From assembly GCA_022560025.1 (NCBI GenBank), contig JAFISE010000036.1, forward strand, positions 160,745-224,744: 64,000 nt of DNA, read 5' to 3'. This DNA comes from Stagonosporopsis chrysanthemi (Eukaryota; Ascomycota; Dothideomycetes; Pleosporales; Didymellaceae). Shown here one piece after another: positions 11,829 through 23,737 of this stretch (its first letter is position 1; every line of letters starts with the position of its first letter). The notes under the pieces were generated by a model. It saw only the letters and a program-made list of their open reading frames with translations. It was not told where the DNA came from and searched no databases. The position numbers and the translations under genes are program-made.

Positions 11829-13633
11829 GGTGAGTATGGAGTGGCAGCGAGGACGAGTGCGTGTTTTGCGGTGCGCTCTGCCCCCCTTTCTGTGCGTGCG
11901 AGACAGCGCTGGGGCGACGGTGGGCGGCGTGACTGGCGTTCAAGGCTGGCAATTGGACGATCGATTGCACAACAGACTCGGCAGGACGCAGAGGTGGGAT
12001 GAGTTCAGCTGAGAGCAGCAGTCGTCCACGAGCTCGTTGGAGCAGAGGGCGGCAGCGTCTTTTAGTAGGTGCAGGATCCACGGCGATGGGCTGGAAGCTG
12101 TGTCGTTGCTGTGATACCTACCGGCGTCCAGGGGCACGCAGGTATTTGAGAGAGACAGGACTGCTCTTGGCCGCGTGCTGGTGGAATTCGCTCTGCCAGG
12201 TACAAGAGCGCTCTGCAACACACTGGCTCCTGGCCGACTGAAACGGCGGCTCTCTGTTGCACCAGGAGCCTGGAAGACGGGCAGCAGCACAATATCGATC
12301 TCGTCAGTGCGAGGGGCGCCTCATGCACATCGAGCGATGGGGCTGCTTCAAGTGAAACCGGAGGGAGGAGAGGGCGAGCGTGACGGCGTACAAGAGGGAG
12401 GGAATTCCTACCCTCAAGGGCGGTCACAATCAGCACCTGGCAACCTCGAGCAAAAGAAAAGCAGACATGGCCGCCTTTGACGAGGCACTGCCAGCACTGA
12501 GCAACACGCAGGGCATTCACCCCCCCGGCAAAGGCGACATTGCACTGTGCTCTTTTGCGGGGGGCACAGTATTGCTTCCACCTCGTCTCGTCTAGTACAT
12601 AGTTCTTACGGGCGCAGTCGAGTGAAATTGGCATATCAACTGACTGCATTATCATACTTGGTCGCCAGTCGCGGGCGATCCACAGTCTCACCGAACGGCC
12701 CTCCTCGCGAGATTGAGCAGTAGCATTCTGCCAGCGCCGCGAGCCGGGTCAATTGCGGAGCGTGAGGCTGGTAGTGCATGCAGTAGAGGGGAAGAGATCA
12801 CGCTGTGTTACGTCGTGGAATGCAGTCGTCGAGCATCATCCGAAGCCTGTACCCCTGTCGCTTGAGGAAAAAGTGAATTCTCACTTCGTCCCACACACGC
12901 CCAGACCGATGATCGCGCGTTTGGCTGCCCCTGTCGCTGTGGGCGTCTGCATACCATCATTCGCTCGCAGCAATGTGGCGCCGATGCTGCAGGAAAAAGA
13001 ACTGCCCGACCCGCGACATCCTGTCGTTGCCGTGCCCCCACGCTGTAAGCGAGCCAGGGCAGACCGTGAATGGGTGCAGCTATGGGCGCAATCTGATCGT
13101 TGAGACCGCGGTTCGTCGCTTGACGAATACCTGCCGGAGCCCTGCGAGCGAGAACCCGCAGTAGGGTACAGCTCGCTGCTTGTTGAACGCGGCATCAGAG
13201 TCACTGCGTCACGGGGACTCACTGCAGTTCGCACATCACGAAACAGAATGGGGCGTTGGCTGCGGGCGGCTGCTATGACCGTACCCTCGGTTCCTTGGCT
13301 GGTTACTTGGGAAAACGAGGCCGACGTTACATACAGAAGCTCACTGCTGACCGAATACCGAATGGGATCGAGGCGCGCAGGTGCACCCGAACATGTCCGC
13401 CCCTGCTGGGAGGCCGGCTGTGAATCGCCGCTCAGGTGGTGGGTACTTTCGTCTTGTGCTACCAGTTGGGCCAACCCTATCCACTGCTTCTGGGGAACCA
13501 AGCCGCATGTTTCAATCGTTCAGGTGAGTGAAGCCTCAGTGACGGTAATGTGTAACTGACTAGATCCCGTGGTCTTCCCGAATACCCAGACAGAGGTCGT
13601 CTTGTGAACCACTCAGAATCCGGTGCCTGCAGG
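11829..13633. other. 1.8-kb gap, promoter side of otubain
   Basis: This lies between the otubain start and the 3' end of CSN2, both on the minus strand. No frame shows a domain or a splice-consistent protein. It is probably a long upstream region and leader for the otubain gene. Confidence 0.45.
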
Positions 13634-15384
13634 TCATCCTTTGCTCGAAACCCCCAAGCGGCCCGCGGGACCCTTGCCTTTTGGTCGCCCTGATTTGGAT
13701 CCCAGGCCATTCATATTCCAAGGTGTACGCTGGCCACCGACTTCGCTTGGGGTAGGAGCAAATTGAGAGCCGCTCTCGTCCGACTTGAAGCCATCACCAT
13801 CATTCAGCACCGTCTGCCACAGCGAGCTAATGGCGTTGCTCCACTCCCTCATCGCTTGGACCCTGCCCATGTCGGTACTACTCTCGACCTCCACCGTTCC
13901 GTTCTGCTGGTTGATCTTGCCGTGCAACCGCTTGTCAACGATCAAGAACCCCACAATTTCCTGGACCTCGGGAAGGGAGATCTTGAGTTGCTTCGAGATG
14001 AACGCTAAGGTGAACCGTGTATAGGGCGCAACAAGCTTGATTACGGCCTTTGTGCGTACATTTCGCGTGACTTCATCAATATTCTCTGCGATGAACGGGT
14101 CCTGGAGCAAGTCCTGGTTGTTCTGCAAGATCTTCTCATACTCGTGAATGTCCTCGCGCTGATATGCGTTAACAAGGTCAGTCATGGTTGAGATGCGGGG
14201 GTCATTCTGGTAGGGCTTGGTCTCCTGTGAATCAAACGGGTTGATGTCGGAACCCGACAGCATTGTTGCAAGGACCAGATACTTCAGTACCTGGATCCGC
14301 TGCAGCGATCCAGCCTCGTCGTAGTTCTTGAAACTCTCAAAAAAGTCACTCTGCGCCCCCTTCCAGTTTTCTGTGCCGCATTAGCGCCGGGCCCGTGTCT
14401 CAGAAGAAGGATACTTGCCTTCGCTCATGTGCATTTTGCCACCACATTCTCGGATGATACCCATGATCTTGGGATGCGGGACGGCAGATTTGACCTTAAG
14501 CGCCCGCTGGTACAGCGCCTGCAGATGGTGAGCGGACCGTGCCTCTGATTGATGGAGGCAGCAATACGAACCTTTAGGCGCTTATTGTTCCTGGTCTCTG
14601 CGTACATCAGAATTTCCAGCGAGTAGACCTCCAATGAATATGTGCCTTTGCTTGGATCGTCCGTACCGTCGTCCCTCTGACAAGTTTTGTGCAACTCACG
14701 GAGCTTCTCTGTCAATTGACGGTAGTCCTTCCTATCCAACCACAGTCTTGCGAGCTTGATGTTTGTCTTGAGCCACAACCGTTCGTTGTTGGTGCTCTGG
14801 AAAATGTCGAGAGTCAAGGCATAGAACTTCTCCATGCAGCGATACGCTTCGGCATCCTCGGCAGCCTTTTCAATAAAGTCGAGCATGTTGTTGATGGACT
14901 TTTCGGAATAGTTACGTGTAACAGCCGACTTGACGTAGGTGAGTAGCTCTTTGTAGTGTTCTACAGCCTTTTCTGATGTTAGTGAAAAGCATGAATACAG
15001 TACCCACAGCAAATACCTGGTCATATCGCGCCAGCTTGAACTCGAGCTTGATGGCCTGCTTCAGACCTTTGAACCCCCTGCATGTATATCAGCGCCTACT
15101 CTGGAGACAATCTCTCTTCAGAGCGATCGTACCAATCTGACTTCTCCTCCTCCAGTGCAGGCATTCCTAGGAACTCGTCTATAGCCACCTCCGGATCATC
15201 AGCCTTCAGCTGCTTCGCATTGTAGTACTTGTTCTCGATATCGACGTCGCCGCTCTCCTCGTCATCGTCGTCTTCGTATTCGAAATCGTACCTGAATTCT
15301 TGTCAGCCTGGGCGATGAAGCGGGATTACCAATCACATACTCCTCCTCCCCAGAGTCTTGCATGAAATCATCGTCGTCAGACAT
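13634..15384 (-). CDS. csnB: COP9 signalosome subunit 2 (PCI domain)
   Basis: CSN2 is a PCI subunit of the COP9 signalosome, the complex that removes Nedd8 from cullins in the nucleus. Six exons: 15384-15341, 15291-15133, 15077-15017, 14967-14572, 14518-14419, 14370-13634, giving 498 residues, normal for the family. The acidic N-terminus (MSDDDDFMQDSGEEEYDFEY) is diagnostic, followed by WGFKGLKQAIKLEFKL and TPR-like helices through RLWLKTNIKLARLWLDR. The PCI domain covers about residues 300-430 and ends in the winged helix (KQLKISLPEVQEIVGFLI). The tail (TPWNMNGLGSKSGRPKGKG) is basic and Gly-rich. The fifth intron begins GGCAAGT with an AAG|GCAAGT donor, so it is GC-AG. It faces rho3 head to head. 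Confidence 0.95.
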
Positions 15385-16509
15385 GGTGTGGCGCAGGTAT
15401 TGTAGGCGTCGCTGGGTGTGGTTGGACGTTGCTGGGCGTGACTGAAGCTGTAGTCGCGTTAGAGGTAGTGTGTCGGATGGTTTGCGGGTGGTCAAGTGGT
15501 TGCTGTGAAGGACAAGGTGCGATTGTTTGTTCACCAAGACGGTGTTGCCTGCGGTCGACGGTCCCCGCGATAGTGGCAGGTGGGGCCCGCTAGCTCGGCT
15601 TCGCGCCGAATCGATATTCCACTCCTATGCCTGGGAACTTCGATGTCGAGATCGCATGGAGAGTTTTCACTATACTCGTTGAGTTTTAAGAATGCGAACA
15701 TATGTGCAGATGGCTGTACTGCAAGTTCACAACCAGAGTTCTGACAAGCCATTGTGCGTAGCGAACATGATTCACCAGCAGCATTGTCTGCCAGTGTGGT
15801 GCCAGAGACGTTCGACCGGCGCTGCATGTGAATGTCAAGAGCATTCAACAATTCGGGACGGTGATGCACAATCTGCAGTCCCCAGCCTTCTCATTTGTTC
15901 ACAGGCACGTGGTGGACCTCCAGGTCGATCAAGCTCATGATAGCATCGGACAGCCTCGAGCGCCTCCCGTTTGGCTGCTGCTGTTCGCTGCGATCATCCA
16001 GGCCTGCGCCGTCACTTCTTGCTCATTGACGTTGTTGAATAATATACGCTCTGCAGCACTGCTGTCAGTGGACAGCACCTACACACGACGTCATTGCCAG
16101 CACTACCAGCGCAGCATTTTCCAGAGGCCTTTGTGAGTGTGCATCCAAGCTTCTTTCCATTTGCCGCGGTGCTAGCAAATGCACTGCGCCTCGCTCCAGC
16201 GGAGTCGTGGTGGGCGGCCATGGTTCGCGGAGGCGTCGCTGATTTGACTCTAGATTAGGTTTAACGCCGCTCTCGATCGCCCTCCCCCATCGCTACCAAA
16301 GACATTCGCAAGCCCAGCTCTAGAACGCCTCCTCACTCTGCCCTACTCATCAGACCCCGCCAGCCTCTGTTTGGTGTGCGACGCTTACTCTCCAACCTCC
16401 GCACCGCTTACGACCAACGTCAACCTTCGTGTCACCACTGCGCGCGCACGCCTCCTTAGGCCAACAACACCTCGAATCGAACGCCGAGTCCGCCCTTCCC
16501 CCCGTGAAG
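15385..16509. other. divergent promoter region CSN2 / rho3
   Basis: This 1.1-kb region separates two divergent genes and should hold both promoters. The last 250 bases before the rho3 ATG are C/T-rich, like a fungal 5' leader. No protein is evident. Confidence 0.5.
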
Positions 16510-17465
16510 ATGCCTCTGTGTGGTGGAACAAAGTCGGTGCAGCGCAAGCTGGTACTCCTGTACGTTTCCAATTACTGGACGAGGGCAGCATAGCTTGCTC
16601 GCACATCACGAAGCGTTGAAGCAGGCTAACGCGCACATCTGACAGCGGCGATGGCGCATGCGGCAAGACGTCTTTATTAAACGTCTTTACAAGAGGGTAT
16701 GTTTCTCTAGAATGCAGATCGTCGGGGCAGGATAATTTCTAACACTTTACAGATACTTCCCAACAGTGTAGTGAGTGATGCGCCCCTGAAATATGCGCAC
16801 ATAGATTAACCGCAGTCCACCTCAGCGAGCCTACAGTATTCGGTAAGCACAAAGCACATCAGCTTAGTAAAGGACCACCAGACTAACGTGCGCCCAGAAA
16901 ACTATGTCCATGGTTTGTCCACCTGCGCCTTCTTGATGAATTGGTCGCCTGACACACGTCACAGACATCTACATCGACAACACCCATGTTGAACTGAGCT
17001 TGTGGGACACTGCAGGACAAGAGGAATTCGATAGGCTACGATCACTCAGCTACGATGACACCCACGCTATCATGCTGTGTTTCTCCGTCGATTCTCCGGA
17101 CTCGCTCGAAAACGTTGAGACCAAGTGGGTTGGCGAAATCGCCGAAAATTGTCCCAACGTCAAGCTTGTTCTGGTCGCTTTGAAGTGCGACTTGAGAAAG
17201 CGCGAAGACGACGATGCCGAAGATGCGGAGCCCGAGAAGCCGTGCATCGACTATGAGGAGGGCCTCCGAGTGGCAGAGAAGATCAAGGCGCTGCGATATC
17301 TTGGTACGACAAAGTCGCATTCGAGCGAACTTTCCACTAATGCATTGGACAGAGTGCTCGGCTATGAAGAACCGTGGCGTCAACGAAGCTTTTACAGAAG
17401 CTGCCCGTGTTGCCCTGCAGGTTAAGACCAGCAAGGACAAGAGCGGCGGCTGCACGATTCTTTGA
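16510..17465 (+). CDS. rho3: Rho3-type small GTPase
   Basis: Seven exons: 16510-16559, 16646-16696, 16753-16770, 16826-16842, 16898-16912, 16965-17303, 17353-17465. They sum to 603 bases, 200 residues plus stop. Rho3 controls polarised exocytosis and actin at growing tips. All GTPase elements are present: G1 GDGACGKTS, effector loop VYEPTVFENY (built from three micro-exons of 18, 17 and 15 bases), G3 WDTAGQEE, G4 LKCDLRK, G5 ECSAMKN. The protein ends in the prenylation box CTIL, so membrane attachment through geranylgeranyl is expected. MPLCGGTKSVQRKLVLL fits Rho3 rather than Rho1, Rho4 or Cdc42, as does the acidic insert after LRKRE. The start ATG is the only one that gives this N-terminus. 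Confidence 0.96.
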
Positions 17466-18471
17466 TCTCACACATACTCAAGACCTCCCAACCGCAACGC
17501 CATTGGATCCCCTGCACACTTACACCATCTTTTACATTCCTGCACAAGCCGACATGACCATCTCCCGATATGTCATTTTGCGTCGCCCCGTTCATACCCT
17601 TCTTTACATCGTTTACTTTTAGCAGATGTCGTGGATCTTAGCGAAAAGCTTTCAATCTTGACGGAGCTCTCGTCCGAGTTGCAGGAAGACGAAAAGCGCA
17701 CGAGACACGAGCTTTCAGGCCGGCTTCGTTCTCGTGATTGACAGTCCTTGCGTTATTGATTTTTTTTTGCCTAGAGCCATTTTTTCTTCGCCTCATACCG
17801 TTTTTATTGTACATGCTTACCTAGGCTTTGGCTTTGGCTTATTGTTTAATCAGTTTGTTTGTGTATGGCCGGGGGGAGGGACGTGTGTAATTGATGAACC
17901 TTGAATAGATCGCATACTCCACTGTACTGCCACTTGGATGACTGATAACTTGTGACGAACTATAAGGGTGCATTGCAGTGTTGTAGTTGATATTAGTACT
18001 CAAGCGCTTGAGTCTGTCCTTAGGGATTAGAAGGTTCAGGTGGACACACGTTAGTTCTGTCAATCTTGAATTGAGGGGCGCTTTATTCAAGCATTGTGCA
18101 GAGTACGCAAGGAGATCAGCGTCAATCAATGGCAGTCAAACGAATGTTTTCTCAATGTTTACAGCGAGACTTTACAAGAGTACCACCCACACGACACAAT
18201 ATGCACAAATGTGGATGTTCATGGGTATTTGGTATGGACTGGGACTGGAGGATGATATTTCATTGGCGTGAGGGGTAACTCATAGCCATGTTGGCACACC
18301 AAGTCTGCACCAGAAAATTCGCCGCTTCCATGCTGGTGAAGGTGCAGAAGAGAGAGAAAAGTTCGAGATCCGAGAAACCACGCCGTTGCCCATCCGTTCC
18401 CATTTTGCCTTTGCCGTTCCGCTACCGACCGTCCACAGACTAGCAGTCGCACTCGCAAGCCGCGTCGCCGC
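17466..18471. other. convergent 3' spacer
   Basis: This is the 3' flank of rho3 (plus) and of the eL21 gene (minus). It contains a T-run near 17761 and AT-rich bases around 17750-18000, consistent with transcript ends. No gene is seen. Confidence 0.5.
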
Positions 18472-19064
18472 TTAGATCGTTGTCTCGTAGGGTACCGGTG
18501 TGATGTTCTCCGGCTTGTTGTCCTTCAGGCTGATGGTCCTGGCCTCACGGGGCTGTGCAGGCAGGCGCTTCATCAGCTGCTTCTCGCCCGTCTCCTTAGC
18601 CTTCTGCTGCTTGGCGAAGTTGAGCTTGACACGCTTGAGGAAGTCCTCGCGCGAGCGGGAGTGGCGGACGTGTTCGATGCGGACGTTGATGCGCTTCTCC
18701 ATGTATCGGTTGCCGACCTGCTTGTGGAGAATGACACCGACAGACGACTTGGTGACGTTGTAGACAATGCCAGTCTTGCCGTGGTAGACCTTGTAGGGCA
18801 TACCCTTCTGGACAGCACCTGCGCGTTATATGAGTACTCTGTTGCAAATTTTCCACGCTCGGATTCCTGGCGTACCGTTGGCAACAACATCGACGATGTC
18901 ACCGACCTTGTACTGCTTGAGGTAGGTCGAGAGAGGGATCATTCCCTTCTTCTTGAAGTCCCTGGAGAAGCTGCGGGCAGTCAGCGGACGGGCGCCATTC
19001 CAATGCAGCAATCCTCAACGTACGCATAGCGCGTACCCGCGCGGAGACCGGCTGCGTGACCCAT
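18472..19064 (-). CDS. RPL21: 60S ribosomal protein eL21
   Basis: Three exons, 19064-19024, 18970-18876 and 18818-18472, encode 160 residues, the usual eL21 length. The start gives MGHAAGLRAGTRYAFSRDFKKKG, followed by STYLKQYKVGDIVDVVANG, VQKGMPYKVYHGKTG and IEHVRHSRSREDFLKR. These are signature eL21 segments. It is a cytosolic structural protein of the large subunit. The gene is head to head with the small-subunit S9 gene, 215 bp apart, so a shared promoter is likely. Both introns lie early in the gene, as is common for fungal ribosomal protein genes. Confidence 0.97.
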
Positions 19065-19279
19065 TGTGACTGTGTGTGTTGGCGGTTAGTTAGTCCTGGT
19101 GTTGAAGGTCAACTTGATGTTCAAAATTGCAAGAGCCGTGGGCTGCGACTGCCTCGCTTAGCGATCCACTCGCGCCTTCCCTGCCATTGGCCGGACGGTG
19201 CAAGCGCGTCCGTGCACGCACAGTGCACCTTCTAATTCTCAGAACACCAACGAACTTTCCCAATCCAACGACAACAACA
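19065..19279. promoter_or_regulatory. bidirectional promoter of eL21 and uS4 genes
   Basis: The 215 bases between two divergent ribosomal protein ATGs must carry both promoters and both 5' leaders. The uS4-side leader ends in a CAAC-rich stretch immediately before its ATG. Co-regulation of the pair is inferred from the arrangement; I did not identify a specific factor site. Confidence 0.6.
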
Positions 19280-20062
19280 ATGGCGCCCCGTTCCTACTCG
19301 AAGACGTACAGCGTCCCCCGTCGTCCTTTCGAGTCCGCTCGTCTGTACGTATTTATAATCCACGGCCACTGAGCGCGAGCTTGCTCCGCTTACGTCTGGG
19401 ACACCTGGTTAATGGAGGAACAGGGACACTGAGCTCAAGCTCGTCGGCGAGTATGGTCTGCGCAACAAGCGCGAGGTGTGGCGCGTCCAGCTCACCCTCT
19501 CCAAGATCCGTCGTGCTGCCCGGTAAGCATTCTTTCTACCCCCGTGCTGCGCTGACATGCGCACCATGGCCGCAAATTTCTGACTTGCAGCGCAGTTCGC
19601 TCTTGACTCTCGACGAGAAGGACCCCAAGCGCCTTTTCGAGGGTAACGCTCTCATCCGCCGTCTCGTCCGTTCCGGTGTCCTCGACGAGTCCCGCATGAA
19701 GCTCGATTACGTCCTGGCTCTTAAGATCGAGGACTTCTTGGAGCGCCGCCTCCAGACCTGCGTCTACAAGCTCGGTCTCGCCAAGTCTATTCACCACGCT
19801 CGTGTGCTCATCCGTCAGCGCCACATCCGGTATGCAGTCCCGGAGTTGCCATACAAAGAAAGCAATACTAACAGTCTGCAGTGTTGGCAAGCAGATCGTC
19901 AACGTTCCTTCTTTCATGGTCCGTCTCGACTCCCAGAAGCACATCGACTTCGCCCTTACCTCGCCCTTCGGTGGAGGCCGCCCCGGTCGCGTCAGGAGGA
20001 AGAAGGCCGCCGCTGCCAACAAGGGTGGTGATGACGATGCCGCTGAGGACGACGAGGAGTAA
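19280..20062 (+). CDS. RPS9: 40S ribosomal protein uS4 (S9)
   Basis: Four exons, 19280-19344, 19424-19522, 19596-19829 and 19882-20062, encode 192 residues. The protein opens MAPRSYSKTYSVPRRPFESA and continues ELKLVGEYGLRNKREVWRV, with the S4 RNA-binding domain in RLQTCVYKLGLAKSIHHARV and IRQRHIRVGKQIVNVPSFMV. The tail is basic, then acidic (KGGDDDAAEDDEE). uS4 sits on the small subunit body and takes part in early 18S assembly and decoding fidelity. The third exon uses the second of two nearby AG acceptors (GCGCAG), because the first would shift the frame. Confidence 0.97.
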
Positions 20063-20436
20063 ATCCTACGTCAAAGGGAATGATTCATGGGTGACCGGCG
20101 TTGGGCATGACGGGATGACATTTCGGGCACGTGTGCTGTCTACGACTTTAGTATATCCCGCGCGGTTTCGACTGGTAGAAGGCCTGCAAAAGCAGCATGT
20201 AGCCTTTCTGCCCAAAAATTTCAAGCTGCCATCATCCGCTCTTCCGCACTGCGTGACCCGTTACGACCTCTCGAATTGCAGTTTACCCATCTGCCGCTTG
20301 ATTGCTTAGCACTGTGGAGCAGACCCTGTAGATCTCTGTCTATACTGGTAAAGCACAGTGGTGTCCATGCATGTAATGATATCCACCCGACTCTTAGCTA
20401 TTGGATCTGATCTATCGATTGCCAGGTCTAGTCAAT
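20063..20436. other. convergent 3' spacer
   Basis: 3' flank shared by the uS4 gene (plus) and the acetyltransferase gene (minus). No coding signal. Confidence 0.5.
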
Positions 20437-21175
20437 CTATTTTTCTTCAACGTACTCCTCAGGGACTGGCGAGACCTTCTTGACCATCTTAGCCGGCTGA
20501 CCCATAGCAACGCTGAACTCAGGAATATCCTTGGTCACCACACTCATAGCCCCGATCGTACATCCCCTCCCAATTGTGACCCCTGGCAAAATTACCACAT
20601 TCCCACCAATCCAGCAATCATCCCCCACCACAACCGGCCGTCCATACTCGATATCCTCACGCCGACTCTGCACCTCCGCCTCATGCGTGGCAGCAAAGAT
20701 GCTCACGTTAGGCCCGAACATGCAGCGGTCTCCAATAGTGACGAGACTGCAGTCGAGGATAGTGAGGTTAAAGTTCGCATAGAAGCGCGCGCCGAGCGAG
20801 ATGTTGCACCCGTAGTCGATGTTAAAGGGGGGCTCGATGAAGATCTTGTCGTCGCCCAGGTGGCCGATGATGCCCTTCAGCAGCTTTAGGCGCTCGGCTT
20901 GCATCACTTCGAAACCAGAATCTGGGTCTGTAGAGTCGGGAGGGAACCACGTGTTGAATTTGTGCGCGAAGGCGCGGGCGCGATAGCGGGCGCGATTTAA
21001 CTCAGGCGAGAAGGAGGCGTAGCTGGGGAGGGTGAGTTTATCTATCGAGAAGGTATGGGAGGGGAAGTATGTACAGCATGCCTGAGATCATCTTCTCGTA
21101 CTCTTCGCACCAAGGCACATGGTTGAGGGCTTTCGCTTTCTCGAGCTCTTGTGTGTTCTTCTGCGTGGCTGCCAT
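20437..21175 (-). CDS. maltose/galactoside-type O-acetyltransferase (hexapeptide repeat)
   Basis: Two exons, 21175-21075 and 21022-20437, separated by a 52-bp intron, encode 228 residues. The N-terminal maltose-acetyltransferase domain includes EEYEKMISGMLY and SFSPELNRARYRARAFAHKFN. The left-handed beta-helix follows as imperfect hexapeptides: IDYGCNISLGARFYANFN, GDRCMFGPNVSIFAATH, GDDCWIGGNVVILPGVTIG and GRGCTIGAMSVVTKDIP. The catalytic His is in AATHEAE. Such enzymes move acetyl from acetyl-CoA to a sugar or galactoside hydroxyl in the cytosol; the true acceptor is unknown. The fold is common in bacteria and well established in fungi, so transfer is possible but not shown here. Confidence 0.9.
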
Positions 21176-21684
21176 TGTGTGCTGTAAGTCGGGCGTCTGG
21201 CAGAAGAATAAAGGCAGGATGAGTTCACTTTCGTGTTTCTAGCTAAATACTTGCCATTACCATAGCTTCCACGTTGCGTCGTCGTTCCTACTACCGGACA
21301 CCCAGCATGTGAGGTGGGGCACTGATGGATTTGGAAGTATCTCGCACTTTAGTGCCAGATTTAGCGTACATTTGCCTGCTGGCAGAGTCGCCGCAATGCG
21401 CAACAACTGACACTGTGGACTTTTAGCAGATGAATTACGCGGATGGAGTTTCGGAACGACTTCTGACGAATCATAGGGTTGCGTGAAGGTAGTCGCGATT
21501 GACGTCGCGCCGGCTTTTGCGCTGAGGAGAGGACACGAAGTTTGAATATTCTTCATTTCTCTTGGCCATGGCCCGACCGTTACGGCCACTACTGGTATCT
21601 GGTTTCGTCCAGAGAAGTATGGGGAAAGACACACCAGGGCCGCAGCGTCGAAGGTATACCAACTTCGCGCAGATCAGTGCTGTA
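21176..21684. other. intergenic flank left of transposon
   Basis: Upstream of the acetyltransferase gene and up to the TA target of the transposon at 21683-21684. Base composition is ordinary here and changes sharply inside the element. No gene is seen. Confidence 0.5.
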
Positions 21685-21720
21685 CCGTGTCTGTGCGCGC
21701 AATGCGCCGAACCACCAAAA
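21685..21720 (+). repeat. left terminal inverted repeat
   Basis: 36 bases, beginning CCGTGTCTGTGCGCGCAATG and ending GCCGAACCACCAAAA. The same bases occur inverted at 23738-23790, where a 17-base insert interrupts them. The repeat follows a TA dinucleotide. Confidence 0.9.
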
Positions 21721-21849
21721 CACCCCTATTATCTTACCTCTATAACAACACAACGCGATAGGATTACAAGAAGCCGTGTAATACTTTTACATCTAAAGAT
21801 AAGATCCTGTAGTCTAAAATAGCAGAAAAGCATAGTGTTGTGCAGTTGA

Positions 21850-23465
21850 CGTTGACGTGTACGTAGAGGGGTAAAACGCGTTTGCAGAAGAAGCAGGCAA
21901 TTGCACAGCAAAAGCTTACTCTACAACAAGAAGAAGAGCTTATAGTATATATAAAGGAGCTTACTGCTTGTTACATACTACTTATAAGAGAGATAATACA
22001 GAACTTTGTATTATCTATAGCTAAAGAACATATAAGTAAGAGCTAGGTTATATAGTTTAAAAACAACTATTTAATCTATCTTATCTCTTAATACTTAACA
22101 AGTATAAATACTAATTGCTACAGCGCTAATTTATACACAAAGTATAAGCTATACTTTAACCTACTACAACGCAAGATTACTAAATATAAGGTTAACAGCT
22201 ACTATATATATAATATAGATAAAAAGAGCTTTATAATTAGAATTACTACTAGAACTAAATATATATTTAGTAAGTAGATATAAGAAAAGAAAGAGGTTAA
22301 AGTATTACTTTAAGATAGTAATTATACTTAGATTATGCTGCTAGCCTGTGTGTGTAGTAATAAGATAGTACTGCTGCTAGGCTTCTTCTATAAGTCTGCT
22401 AACAGTACTCTGCAATTAAGCTAGGTAGAGAAAGTATAGCTAGAGGTATACAATATACTTGTTTTCTCTTTACCTACTAGCTAGACTAATAATAATATAG
22501 GCCTTGCCTAGCTTTAATAGGTGTTTAATTACTTTACTAAGACTAAGGCGTAAAAAAAGTAGTATCTTCTAATCTTTAACAGCTATAGATCTTATATAAT
22601 AATAGACTTTATTAACTACTATAATTAGAATAAGATACTCTTAGCTATTCTTTCTCTTTACTTAACTTACACGCTGCAGCTATTAGATATAGTATTGTTT
22701 AAGCCTTTCTTAACTGCGTATTTAAAAAAGCTTACAACATACCTCTATAATAGCTAGAGACTATTAGTAATTAAGAAGAGTAACTTCTTTTACCTATTCT
22801 AGAAGGCCTAGATAAGCATGTTTACTTAGGGGTTAATACTTAAGTCTTTTAAGGCAATAAGTATAGCACCCTTCTAACCTAACGTTATCTTTTACTACTT
22901 TGCTAAGCTTTCTTCTTAAGCTTCTAATACTAGCAGAAGCTCTTCTTTAACTTATTTTAGCAAAGATTAGCTTAAAATTAAGACTTTACTGCGCAAAGTA
23001 GCTAAAAATAAGAATAGTAAGGAGCTAAGAAAGATTAGCTGCTTTCTTTACTATATCTTAGTCTAAAACTAGCTACTCTACTATAAGATAGCAGGCTTAA
23101 AAGAGGTTTTTAAGACTTAGAAGAAGTACAAGAAGAAGAGTAAACCTCTTAACTTCTAGGAACCTAAGAAGTATTATAGTAGAGTAGTATTTTACTCTCT
23201 TTATAAGATTAATAAAGTATACTAGTATAAGTAAGTAAAATAATAAGAAGCTAAGGTAAAAGAGGCTAGAAAAGTAGAGATAGCTAAAATCAGGCACGCT
23301 AATAAGCTATACAAGGAGCAAGTAGCTTAGGAGAAGTGTAAGTAGTAAGCAAGAGAAAAGGAAGAGAAAGACTGTGTTAAAGCTAAGAAGGCAGAAGAAG
23401 TAGCTAAACGCAAGGCTAAAAAAGAATATTAGAAGCAAGCTTATAACGCCTAGGAAGCTATATAA
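21850..23465 (+). pseudogene. dead Fot1/pogo-like transposase
   Basis: Reading through many in-frame TAG/TAA stops, the plus strand still resembles a DDE_1 (pogo/Tigger/Fot1) transposase. Recognisable pieces are KQKLTLQQEEELIVYIKEL (N-terminal helix-turn-helix part), YNIDKKSFIIRITTRTK (first catalytic Asp kept), LIFNSYRSYIIIDFINYY (the place of the family FDGHRSH motif, where Asp has become Asn), and LLDIVLFKPFLTAYLKKL. A basic Lys/Glu-rich tail ends near 23465. Asp-to-Asn plus numerous stops make it non-functional. Exact ends are uncertain because the start codon is not preserved. Confidence 0.8.
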
Positions 23466-23737
23466 TTGTCCTAAAGAAGTAATAATTTATCTTTAAAAGC
23501 TTCTGTAGTAAAAAAGAAGCCTGCGCGTTGTGTAGTAGGTGCTTGTAGTTATCCTATACCTGCGACGCCTCTTCTGCCTGCTTGCACCTACACTACCTGC
23601 AGCAGCCAAACAGCAACTCTATATAAGTAGAATGTATAAGAGAATATTGTTGCATAGGTCTATAGAGTACTCTAACAAAATATCTTGCAATAACAACTAT
23701 TGTGTGTGGCTCTATAGCCTCATTTTTGAGTGAGCTA

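Noticed and set aside
12881..13501. 206-codon minus-strand frame upstream of otubain
   Set aside because: No recognisable motif, no splice support, overlapping competing frames.
21721..23737. AT-rich tract as centromere, mitochondrial insert or gene
   Set aside because: It is bounded by inverted repeats and TA and retains transposase motifs, so it is a RIP-ed element.
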